NCBI GenBank assembly: GCA_025617745.1 | Contig: CM046855.1 | Span: 42,975,663-43,039,662, forward strand | Source: Heliocidaris erythrogramma | Lineage: Eukaryota > Echinodermata > Echinoidea > Camarodonta > Echinometridae | DNA: 64,000 nucleotides | Direction: 5' to 3' | Part shown: in pieces, positions 40,930 to 50,822 of the stretch | Layout of the letters: every line of letters begins with the position of its first letter | How positions within the stretch are numbered: the first letter of the stretch is position 1 | Notes under the pieces: generated by a model | Databases searched by the model: none | The model's input: only the letters and a program-made list of their open reading frames with translations | What the model was told of the DNA's origin: nothing | Position numbers and translations under genes: made by a program

Positions 40930-41854
40930 CACACATTTTATTTATTTATTTTATTTATTTATTTATTTGATTTCAGGCAAAAGAAACAAATATACAAAAT
41001 ACAAAGAAAATTGAAAATACCATCGACAAGTGGCCAGGGATAGCCAAAAGGAAGCTAGTTCCTGTTGAAAGGTTCTCCCACACTAGTCGGTGGTTTACAA
41101 ACATAGAAACACGTACATAAAAACACACAATCTTCTTATAGATCACTCTAACAATAAACATAAAAATGAAACAGAGTGATACATAAGGAAAAGAAAAGAA
41201 AGAAGAAAGCTAGAAAGAAGAAGAGGCAAGCAAGGGAGAGCAATGGAGTCAGGAAAAAACCCCTGAGTACTTATAATAAAAGAGAATTAGGTCTATGATA
41301 TATGAAATTAAATTAATCAGATTAAGACATTTGAGAAGAACATGTAAAGTGATAAAAGTTACTTGTTGGAAAGACAAGTGGAGAGAGAGAGAGAGGGAAA
41401 AAAGAGAGAGAGCGAGAGCAAGTAAGAGAGGGAGGGAGAGAGAGAGAGAGGAGAGAAAGAAAAAGGGAAAGAGAGCGCGCAAGAGTGATAGAATGAAGTG
41501 TAGGGTGAAGGAAGAAAATAGAGAGAAGAGGAATAAGTCATAGAACACATTAGAGGAGTAGACGAGAAGAATGGAAGACAAGTAACATTTTGTTACACTT
41601 TATAGATGTATAGATTATATTGCATTATCAATAGGAGGAAGACTGAATAAATGGTTCCGTAGAGCATTGAGGATTGGCTTTACTGATGTGTCCAGACATA
41701 AATCTCTGTCTTCCGAGGGGATAGATTCCCACAATCTTGGAAACGTATGGAAACATGAAAACTTCAGGGCGTTACATCTAGCAAACTCATGAACGAAAAG
41801 GAGATGTTCAGTTTTTCGAATTCTTGGTCTTGGCAAGAAGTGGGCAGAAGTCAT
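40930..41854 (-). mobile_element. CR1-like LINE 3' end
   Basis: At 41854-41615 the minus strand reads ARCNALKFSCFHTFPRLWES and then SVKPILNALRNHLFS, the usual C-terminus of CR1/jockey-type LINE reverse transcriptase. The 3' untranslated part runs down to a tail of AAAT repeats at about 40937-40970. Only the last part of ORF2 remains. A GA-rich microsatellite (about 41383-41480) lies in the untranslated part. Confidence 0.65.
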
Positions 41855-42299
41855 GAGTAAAATATAATTGCATTCAATTTATGACGAAATCATAGGCCTA
41901 TTCTTGGACAAAACGTAAAATGTTTTATTAATAGGCCTGTAGGAAACAGATAATTGCTTTTTCGTCAGCACTGATTTTTATATAAGATTTTTTTAACGTG
42001 TATAGAGATCACTGAGTGGTCGTGATGGAATGACGTCAAACCTCATGACTACATTGTCTAGTGATTTTAATTTTTGTTCATATTTATTCATGTCTTTGAA
42101 AAAATTCACGTTAATTTGTTATAATGTATGTCCGACTTTCGTCTATCCTTTTTTAAAACAAAGTCTGCTTTCTCCACCTAATTTTTAAAGTTCTGTGTGT
42201 GTGTGTGTGTGTGTGTGGGGGGGGGGGTACCAACAAAAAAAGACACCCGAGGGCACCTGTAAGGGGTGCATATAAAGCGACATTGGTATTATTATCAAG

Positions 42300-42944
42300 C
42301 ACCTTATTATGGTGGTAAGGGGGAAATGTGCACTTATTGTGGAAAAGGGGCACTTAACAGATTTAAAAAGAGGTACTTATCAGAAGGGGAAAATGTGCAT
42401 ATTGGGGAAAAAGGGCACTTTTCATATTTAAAAGAGGTACTTATCAGAAGGGGAAAATGTGCATATTGGGGAAAAAGGGCACTTTTCATATTTAAATGAG
42501 GCACTTATCAGAAGGGGAAATGTGCACTTATTGGGGAAAAGGGGCACTTCCAGTAGTAAAAAGGGCACCTGTCAGAGAGAAAGGGGGTATTTTAAAAAGC
42601 GTGGGGGCACTGTGCCCCCAGCCCCAGGTGTGCCACTTCTGATTTTAAAAAATTGTTTCTCGGAATGAACTTGACTTTTACTTATTGACGCTGGAGCCCC
42701 AAAGATTAAGTTTTGAATTGGGCCTAATGAGATTGTACTGTTTTTATCATACAAAATACATGTAGCAGGCATGGAAATATTTACATAATTTATTACGTAC
42801 GACTACGTAGTAAATATTAGGTACGTACGTAGTATTGATGACGATCAATGGCGGGGGCCGATCGAGAGGGACAGGTGCCCTTTTTACTACTGGAAGTACC
42901 CCTTTTCCCAATAAGTGCACATTTCCCCCTTCTGATAAGTGCCT
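42300..42944. repeat. 65-bp tandem repeats with an inverted partner
   Basis: About four tandem units (42300-42573) share GGGGAAAATGTGCATATTGG and GGTACTTATCAGAAGGGG. The last unit, with ACTTCCAGTAGTAAAAAGGG, is present in inverse at 42868-42944. Together they form a foldback with a loop of about 295 bp. A GT microsatellite with a G run precedes it (42194-42227). No gene. Confidence 0.75.
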
Positions 42945-43287
42945 GGTTTTTCCCGGATACAAGTAAAAACATATTATAATTAGGTTCAAGTTATGAGGAA
43001 ATCTTATTATGGGACATAAATTTAGGATATGAAAGAAAATAATTGTGATGAGGATATCGGACGTTACAAATTCATGACAAAGTGGCCAATTGGTTTAGTG
43101 ATTTTCTTTGTTTTCAATAGTTTTCAGTATTATAAAGATTCATAAACTTTCAGAATATACAGTTGTCAGATAGTTTTTAGTGTTATAAAGATTCATAACT
43201 TCATTTTGTTCGATTTTACCCGAACAAGTCGAACTGCTTTATTCTGTTCATTTGTCTGGGACCGGACTTGCCGGACTTGCCGGACTT

Positions 43288-46206
43288 TAGTGCTGTAGCT
43301 CGGACCGTTTTCCGGTCTTTGGTCCGGCGGACAAAGCATTCCGAGCCGGACTGCTTCCGATCCGGGCTGAGGCAAGAGTTGGGTCAGCTCGGTAACAGAG
43401 ACCGGTTGTAAAAAGGTCATTAATCGTCGCCGTTTATCATCATGCCACGAGCGCATACGCATACGTGTCTTGCTTAAATCAGGGAAGTGCTGCTTAAATC
43501 CACAGCTATTTTGACCAAGCAAGGATCGGAGTTATCACAGATACGGTGTGATAACTCCTTGTTTTGACCTGCCGTACCGTACCGTTGCATTATGCATGGC
43601 ATGTGGTAGGGTCCATGCTTGCATTATCCATACACTGCATACACAAACGTACGTACGCAAGATCGCTGTTCTGCGCTGTGCACGCAGCTCACTGTAACAA
43701 GCTCAAGTTGTGAAACCTAGTGACCAATCAGGAGTGAGATGTTGAAATTAACATAAATGAAAGTTCGGCAAACTTTGGTGACCGGTGACCCAAGTGCCTG
43801 GCAGCTGGCTTGGTCCACTTGCAAATTGCCGATGATTTTGCGTGCGCGCGCACGCACCCAGTCGAGATGTGGGATGTGATCGGAGCAGGGCTAGGGGGAT
43901 ATATTGGGAAAGGGTGAAAAGGGTACTCAAAGGGCGTTCAGTTGATAAAGTTTGTTGACCTGTAAAAACTGTCAACAATTCCCAGAGAGTAAGGCAACGT
44001 GTTTGTATTATGTTGATGATGTTTTGTCAGAAACCCGCAGCGCAATCGAAGGTGCTTCATTTATTGCGATATCGATCATGCCGGCATGATAAATATATAA
44101 TCTCGTTAAGTATTTCCCTTTCTTTGACTGTAAGGATCGGAAGAATTATTTTTGAAGATTATGGTGATGCCATATACTATAGTGAATTTGCTTTATTTAT
44201 GAATACTGTAAAGCGACGGTCGCCAGATAAAATACAGCGTCGACCGTTCGATGAAAAAAAAAGAATACGATTGCCAGATTGAACGAAGGACTGTCGACGA
44301 TTATTGAGTTTTGAGCCCCAAATGCGCATTATTTCTTCCGATATTAAGATGCAAAAAATAGCTGATTTTTTTTTTAATGAAATGTATGGATCGCAATAAT
44401 TATGCGGAGGTTTAACGGTGAAAGAAATTGAAGCTCATCATATGAAATAAAGTAATAATCGTCAGATGAAATTAAATTGCACTCGCTATAAAATGATACA
44501 GATTTACGATCGCCCAAAGAAATAATATTTATATTACTAGAGTATTAGACAGATGAATAAATGACGGCCGATGTATATTTTTGTTGCCTTTAAATAAATT
44601 CACTGATGAGAATGATCAATACATGGAAAATGGAATGGTGTCAATGTGATAGATAGAAGAAGAAAATGACAAATTAAAGAGAAACATCGGAGAAGGTGAA
44701 TGAAAAGCTGACAGAATAAAAAGAGGCACCGGCCATCGACAAATTCCTAAAAAGTAAATGAATTAACTCAACTCATTTTAACGATATTTCTCTCGTTGCT
44801 TTTTCATGATCCCCTCTTTCCTAGCTAGCTCATTGTTACCCCTTTTCTCAAACCATCAATTCGTCGATACAACACAGACTTCATGTAACTCCCCCCAACC
44901 CCCCCCTCTCTCTCTCTTTCTCTTTCTCTCTCTTAGTACTTTTTACAAATTGCATATAGGATTGTTTGATCTACCGCGCGCGCGCGTACTATTTATAAAT
45001 AACCGCGATATCAACAAGCTGCCAGACAATGGCTCCCAAGAGTCTCTCAATGTCATTGACCCAGTTAATGATTTATGACCTGCTGAGATTTTTTTTTCAC
45101 GCTAGCCTATACAATATGCGTCGGGCTTTCTGGCAAGTCGGATCTACATGTATACCTACATGAATACTAATCGCTTTACTTAAACCAGGGAAGTGTTAGA
45201 GAGACTTTCCCTGCTTTTACTAATCGCGTTATGGAGACGGTACGGACAATGGGCGAGGGCGTTAGCCCAAGCGAGTATCATCACTGGTGAACTCATCATT
45301 ATTCATATTATGCTTATCGATGTGAGAGGAGTGTATTCCATCATGGACCTACACTCTAGTAAGTCCATGGTACGATCTTTTTTCTGATACTCTCGTTATC
45401 CTTATCATTCCTCTTCCAATATTTTCTCCTTTTTTCTCGCTCGCTATCCTGCCGACTTCCGTTTTCATGGAGAATCAAAACAATAGTATTCCTTATCAAA
45501 GCTTATGGGAATTATTTGAGCAAAGATTTCAGCTTGCCATCATGTCAGACAGCTGACGCCCAGCTTGGGTGTCATGTTACACCGCGGTCTTTTTACAGAG
45601 AGTGCGTGGTTTGAGCGGCAAGCACATTCCACGATGTTATGCAAATAAATTCATGCCGGTTGGCCGCATTACTCCCACCTCCATGGAGTCACGTGCCACA
45701 CTTTTTTTTAGCCAGGCAAATGGACCAATCGTATTATAACTGGGCACCAGCCTTGTTAAACAGCAAAATCCCGTTTGCCATTAGCTTGCAAGGCGGAGCT
45801 AGGACTCAGCTTTGGTAAATTGAGACACGCCCACTCATGTGTATGAACTTAAATTTATGCTCTATATATAGCTCATTACAGGAGTGGCGTGAATATGATC
45901 GGGTGACTGACATGTGGGCCATGGGCAGTCGGTTAGAGACAATAACTTTCACAACTGATCCTAAAGTTGTGGCACGTGGCATGTCTGGACCGCAGACCGT
46001 GAGATAAGAATGTAACGGTCCACTGTTCTTACTATAAGGTCAAGGTCACTAACAATAACTGACTCGGGAGGTGTAAGCTTTTTTCTTTCATAAAATCAGC
46101 CGTAACTCAATTCCGAGTTCCCGGACCAGACCGGTCCGGTCGAGATTAAAGAAATACTTTGCCGGACCAAAACGATCCGAGTTTTGCGTTCCGAGCTACA
46201 GCACTA
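43288..46206. mobile_element. Non-autonomous hAT-like element, 2.9 kb
   Basis: The 17-bp end TAGTGCTGTAGCTCGGA is exactly inverted at the right end (46190-46206). The 8-bp sequence CCGGACTT flanks both sides (43280-43287 and 46207-46214), the duplication length typical of hAT elements. Both subtermini are rich in CCGGACC/GGTCCGG-type motifs, which fits transposase-binding arrays. Inside I find only short, unrecognised open frames (for instance on both strands near 43.2-43.5 and 45.2 kb), so no transposase is visible. It must have been mobilised in trans. Confidence 0.85.
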
Positions 46207-46244
46207 CCGGACTTGCCGAAAATGAAGCGACACACACGTGCACT

Positions 46245-46335
46245 CACACATCCACCAACACACGTCACACACACACATCACACAAATGTTGAGAATTGAC
46301 AAGATAGAGCCCACAGGCTCACAATATTGTGGCAA
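46245..46335 (-). repeat. CACAATATTGTGAGCCTGTGG repeat, copy 2
   Basis: Inverse copy of the block at 40724-40815, including the palindrome CACAATATTGTG and the ATTTGTGTG end, with a few mismatches. It lies about 40 bp outside the right end of the hAT-like element. Confidence 0.65.
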
Positions 46336-46553
46336 ATCAACAGGAATCGACGGAATATAAGGCAGCTGTGTAATTTCAACCTTTTTCATGTATTATTTAT
46401 TACCTACGTACGTACGTAACACTCACGGGTACATTACTGTAAAATAGTTGGTATTTTCTGTCGCATGTACTAAAGGTATGGGGGGGGAAAATAAGATAAA
46501 TATTTTAAATACTTGCTTTCAAATTCAGCCCTTAAAAATCTCACTCCTACCTC

Positions 46554-46910
46554 AAATGGCCGTTAGGAAGAACTTTTGATATTTACAGCAAAATCCAAAG
46601 TCAAAATCTTGTCCAAAACCGGAGAAATCCCCGCCGATTTGTTTCGCGATCGCGTGTTGTTTACAAACTGCCGATGTCTTAGACTAAAATCGGCCAATAT
46701 AATTTTTGTCCACGAAGAAACTCGGGATCGCAAGGGCACATCGATCTTTACGATCGCGCACACAGAAAATCGGAACTTTTCCGTGTACGCCATAGGGACG
46801 GAATTTTTGAGGACAAAACTCTTTTTGGGGAGATGTCAGCGCCCGCGGCGACCAGGAAATGTACACAATGACTCCGATAGCTCGTTTCGCGAGAATCAAC
46901 AGTAAATTAC
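46554..46910. other. CpG-rich patch with open frames on both strands
   Basis: This stretch is clearly richer in CpG (for instance TTTCGCGATCGCG) than its neighbours and is open on both strands (109 codons at 46576-46905 on plus; 71 and 76 codons on minus). No protein family is recognised. It may be an unmethylated regulatory island or part of an unknown repeat. Confidence 0.3.
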
Positions 46911-47094
46911 GGATTTCATTTTTGGAAATATCTTTTCCAACATTGGTGAGTTGAATTTATTGTATTTCTTGGATATTTTGGGGTTGGTTTTTGAAAATTA
47001 AATGCCGAGTTTGAGTGAATATTGGTGACTTTTGTGCAGTGGTGTTTTAAAAAGATGAGGTGTATGACTGCCTACATTATACACACGAAGTATA

Positions 47095-47252
47095 GGAATG
47101 TAGCTATGAGTGGTACGTAATAAATAACACGTACATGACGTATGTACGTAGTAATTATCACGTACGTACGTAGTATTATCACGTACGTACATAATCATGA
47201 TAATATTATCACGTACGTACGTAGTATTATTACGTATGTACGTAATTTTTTT
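47095..47252. repeat. Minisatellite of CACGTACGTACGTAGTATTAT units
   Basis: About six copies of a roughly 21-bp unit built on the self-complementary core ACGTACGTACGT. Smaller patches of the same core occur near 42800-42830 and 46405-46420. Confidence 0.8.
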
Positions 47253-47459
47253 TTTTTTTACGTCGTCGCTTTGGCCCTTCCACGGCTTCGTAGAACGGCA
47301 ATTGGCAATTGACTGAGTGCTGAATGAGTCAGTGAATGGGCCAAAAAAAAAAGGCAAAGTGCAACTGCAACTAGCATCAACATTTTTCTTTCTTTCTTTC
47401 TTTTTTGCAGCAGACAGCCACACAACCTCACATTCCAATATAGATGAAGAACATTTGAC

Positions 47460-47660
47460 TCCTATAACAGCATCATATATATAACAATTACGACAATAAA
47501 CAGCATTAAAAAGAAGCTCCTGATCCTTTCACTTTCAGTTTCACCGCCACCGGACAGCCCTAAACTTTCAGCAGCGGATACCAGCGGAACCAAACCTGCC
47601 GCGCAGCCGGCGCGTGGGCGGGAAGCCAAGCTTCGTGTAGGTGCTCTATCCTGTGACTAA
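47460..47660 (+). promoter_or_regulatory. Possible promoter of CLHC1
   Basis: A TATATATAA stretch at about 47476 is followed by a GC-rich segment (47540-47640) containing CCGCGCAGCCGGCGCGTGGG with an overlapping GGGCGGG GC box. It then reaches a GTAG/GTGC boundary that could be a splice donor. It lies 8 kb upstream of the first CLHC1 coding exon, with only transposons between. This is composition-based inference only. Confidence 0.2.
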
Positions 47661-48280
47661 GTGTGAGAGTACCTGGAAAATAGTAGGCTCATTTTCACGC
47701 TATAAGACAGTAAATTGATAAAAGGGCGGTTTATTTTACAATTCATACTCACTCTTTTGGCATGGCTCATTAATTTTCTCCGAAATAACCTGGAAAATAC
47801 CACTTTGTAGAAAATAGGGAGTTCAATTCAACTCAACTGACGAGATTGTTGACTGTCGTCAAGAGGAATTTTTCGGTTGAACATGCGAACTAATATCAAT
47901 CCTATTAAAACATGTTTAATGATTAAAACAAATTTTATAGGATAGATTGAGAAACCTTCTCATGTATATCATACCTACACAATTTCAAGATATTTTTAGT
48001 TGTATTGATTTTTTTTCAACCACTGAAAAATTGTAATTTGTCAGATATTGGTTTTTTATGCAAACTTTTATTCATACTACACACAACAAGTTGGTAACTT
48101 CAGTCATTAGGTGAACCAAAACAGTAGAAAGGCCACGAAAATTCATTTTGGTAAGTTGGCAATGATTGAATCTTCGTTATCCTTAAGGTATATATTAATT
48201 CATTCCATATTTATCTATTTCTCAATGTTTATTTCGGCATTATCGTGAAATAGTCCCCGCTTCAAAAAAATCTAAGTTTT

Positions 48281-48424
48281 TTTAGGATTAGGATTAGGGT
48301 TAGGTTAGGGTTTAGGATTAGGTTTAGGTTTTAGGGTTAGGGTTAGGGTTTAGGATTAGGATTAGGGTTAGGGTAGGGTTTAGGATTAGGATTAGGGTTA
48401 GGGTTAGGGTTAGGGTTAGGGTAT
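48281..48424 (+). repeat. Interstitial telomere-like repeats
   Basis: About twenty degenerate TTAGGG-type units (TTAGGG, TTTAGG, ATTAGG) end in four clean TTAGGG copies. The surrounding DNA is ordinary, so this is an interstitial array rather than a chromosome end. Confidence 0.85.
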
Positions 48425-48610
48425 GGTGGGGACTATATCACGTTTATGCCGTTTATTTCTTGTTTTATGCGTTTTATTTATTGTGAACTAGGCCTACGTG
48501 CCAAAATTAAAAGGTTAATCCAGATAAGCTTGTTGCACATCATCATGAGGTTAAACTATGTAGGCCTAACATATTAGGCCTACCATAATAAACCCAGCTT
48601 TGTGTATGAT

Positions 48611-49250
48611 GGGGTGACCATATTTCGCGCACATTCAAATTTTTATTAGAAATGTGATATTCGATACTTGATTTCTCATATTCTACAATAATTTATTTAT
48701 AAAGTTTTATACCAAACGGAAAGCAAAATTCTGGACTAAAACTTGATTCAACAAGAACATTAATCGACAAAGAATTTCGGAAATATCGCGATCTCAAAAC
48801 CCAGTGTCGGATCGCAAAACACTGAAGAAAAAAAAAAGGGCATAAAAACCACGAGACCTAAGTTCGCGCACGTAAATTAACATCTAAGTTATCCAACGTA
48901 GCGGTCCAGCAAAGGGAAGATAATTGCATCATTTGTAAAACAAAATATCATACAATCATTTGGTATCACGTTTTACCTACAACTTTGATGACATCTTCTA
49001 TCAAAATGAGGATTTTTGGACCGTTGTCGGTAACTTCATATTTTTCGGAAACTGACGCAAAAAGTAGCAAAATTGCCGATATTTTGTCAATATCTTCATA
49101 ATTTCTCACCCAACTTAAAAGAAAATATAGTCCACATGTAATTTAAGCTTCCTCTATCTAATAGCGCTATCAGATTTTCGAAATCTTTTGTAGTTTTTTA
49201 GATATTGCCCTGTGCGCGAACTTAGGTCATGCGCGAAATATGGTCACACC
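48611..49250. mobile_element. TIR element with GACCATATTTCGCGCA ends
   Basis: GGTGACCATATTTCGCGCA at the left end and TGCGCGAAATATGGTCACACC at the right end are inverse copies differing by one or two bases. The roughly 640-bp interior has no long frame. A second CGCGCACGTAAATTA/TGCGCGAACTTAGG motif pair lies inside. The superfamily is not decided. Confidence 0.75.
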
Positions 49251-49378
49251 ACCATAAGTGATAAGAGGGATCCAATGCCATGGGCATGGTCAAAATCGTC
49301 TGACGGATGAATGATTTTGGGATGGAAATCAGCAAAAATAATTGAACAATAATTATGACTGAGTTTTGTTGATGTTCT

Positions 49379-49379
<1 letters not shown>

Positions 49380-49417
<38 letters not shown>

Positions 49418-50090
49418 CGGTGATATCATGATGGTGATGATGGTGATGTCATGATCATGATCGTACTGATGCTGCATGCTGTCTTGCTGATGATGATGTC
49501 ATTGCTTATGATGACATTGCTTATGATGACGGTGATGATATCATTACTTTGCCAGAGTTGATGATGATGAGGATGAGGATGAGGATGATGGTGATGTGAT
49601 GATGATGATGATGATGATGGTAATGTTATTGTTATGATTATGATGATGATCATGGCTCATGCTGATACTGCATGCTGATGATGATGATGCCATTGCTTGG
49701 CCAGAGTTGATGATGATATCATTACTTTGCCAGAGTTGATGATGATGATGATGATGATGATGATGAGGATGCCATTGCTTGGCCAGAGTTGATGATGATA
49801 TCATTACTTTGCCAGAGTTGATGATGATGATGATGATGATGATGATGAGGATGAGGATGAGGATGATGGTGATGTCATTGTCATGAAGATGATGATGGTG
49901 ATGTGGTGATGATGATGATGGTAATGTTCTGATTAGGATCATGATCATGCTGATGCTGCATGCTGATGATGGTGCCATTGCTGAGGAGGAGGAGGAGGAG
50001 GAGGAGGAGGAGGAGGAGGAGGAGGAGGAGGAGGAGTGGTGACACTGAAACTGATGATTAGGAGAAGGAGGAGGATGGTGATGATGATGA
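49380..50090. repeat. Compound GAT/GAG microsatellite with higher-order units
   Basis: Long (GAT)n runs alternate with unique blocks such as CATTGCTTGGCCAGAGTTG and CATTACTTTGCCAGAGTTG, repeated several times. A (GGA)n run occupies about 49984-50036. Open frames of histidine, serine or isoleucine across it are by-products of the repeat. Confidence 0.9.
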
Positions 50091-50168
50091 TGTTCTTCGT
50101 TTATGTAAGAGTTTGAATCAATTTAAACTTGAGAGAAGTGAATTTAAAAAACAAAATGAACTGATTAC

Positions 50169-50300
50169 TGTCATGTTAGAGGCCTTGGTTTATCTAGGTA
50201 CGCAGTATAATGACGACAGTTAGCAGACAGGCTAGTTAGTTGGTAGACATGTTTAATCGAAGTAGACCGATACCGATACACAGTATCGCATATCGTAACA
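50169..50300 (-). repeat. 3' LTR of element 2 (132 bp)
   Basis: In plus orientation it starts TGTCATGTTAGAGG and ends TATCGTAACA, identical to the copy at 55700-55831. The ends are TG and CA as in LTRs. ATTAC lies directly outside at 50164-50168. Confidence 0.95.
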
Positions 50301-50822
50301 TCCCCCTTCCTCTGTAAAGATTGGGAATCGGCGGTCATTACTGATTAACAATCTTGCATGTATAGGCATGTTTCTTTGAAAACAATAATTTTCCTCTTTT
50401 TGGTAAGATGCAATTTTGTGGTTGTTTGCTTTACAGTTAACTTTTCTCGATGAGGTTAACAAACTAAATATTCTGTTCTGTTTGATAAGATTCCTGTTGG
50501 ATTAGAGCAATTGGTACAACTCACTATTTAAGTGTCTGAGTCATTGTACTTTCAACTTCACATATAACTTTTCCTCTCATGTGAAACTGAATATAATTTT
50601 GATATGACCAGATTCATCTATGAAATTACTTCCAAGCAAAACAAATGTTTCGGCTAGCATCTGATTCTTGGTTTTCCTGTATATATACAACAAATGGTTA
50701 TAATGCTGTTCTATGACTATACATGCATTCTGAACAATAAACTTCTTAGACTACATTAAACTACGTCTTCAGCGTTCTTCATATCTTCTGTCTTCTCTCT
50801 TCTTAGCTTTGAGAGTTCATTT

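Noticed and set aside
41020-41050. A KWPG-like translation that might have been the missing Harbinger exon
   Set aside because: It lies in the LINE 3' untranslated region, lacks the following SxHD residues and has no splice context.
41295-41543. Arg/Glu-rich open frame and antisense Ser/Leu frame
   Set aside because: Translation of the GA microsatellite inside the LINE 3' untranslated region.
48281-48424. A chromosome end
   Set aside because: The TTAGGG-like units are degenerate and ordinary DNA continues on both sides, including a host gene downstream.
49244-49978. Histidine-, serine- and isoleucine-rich open frames on the minus strand
   Set aside because: They are translations of the (GAT)n microsatellite with no non-repeat sequence.
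49380-50090. CRISPR-like array of repeats and unique spacers
   Set aside because: The units are microsatellite with imperfect higher-order copies. There are no constant-length spacers, no cas genes and the context is eukaryotic.
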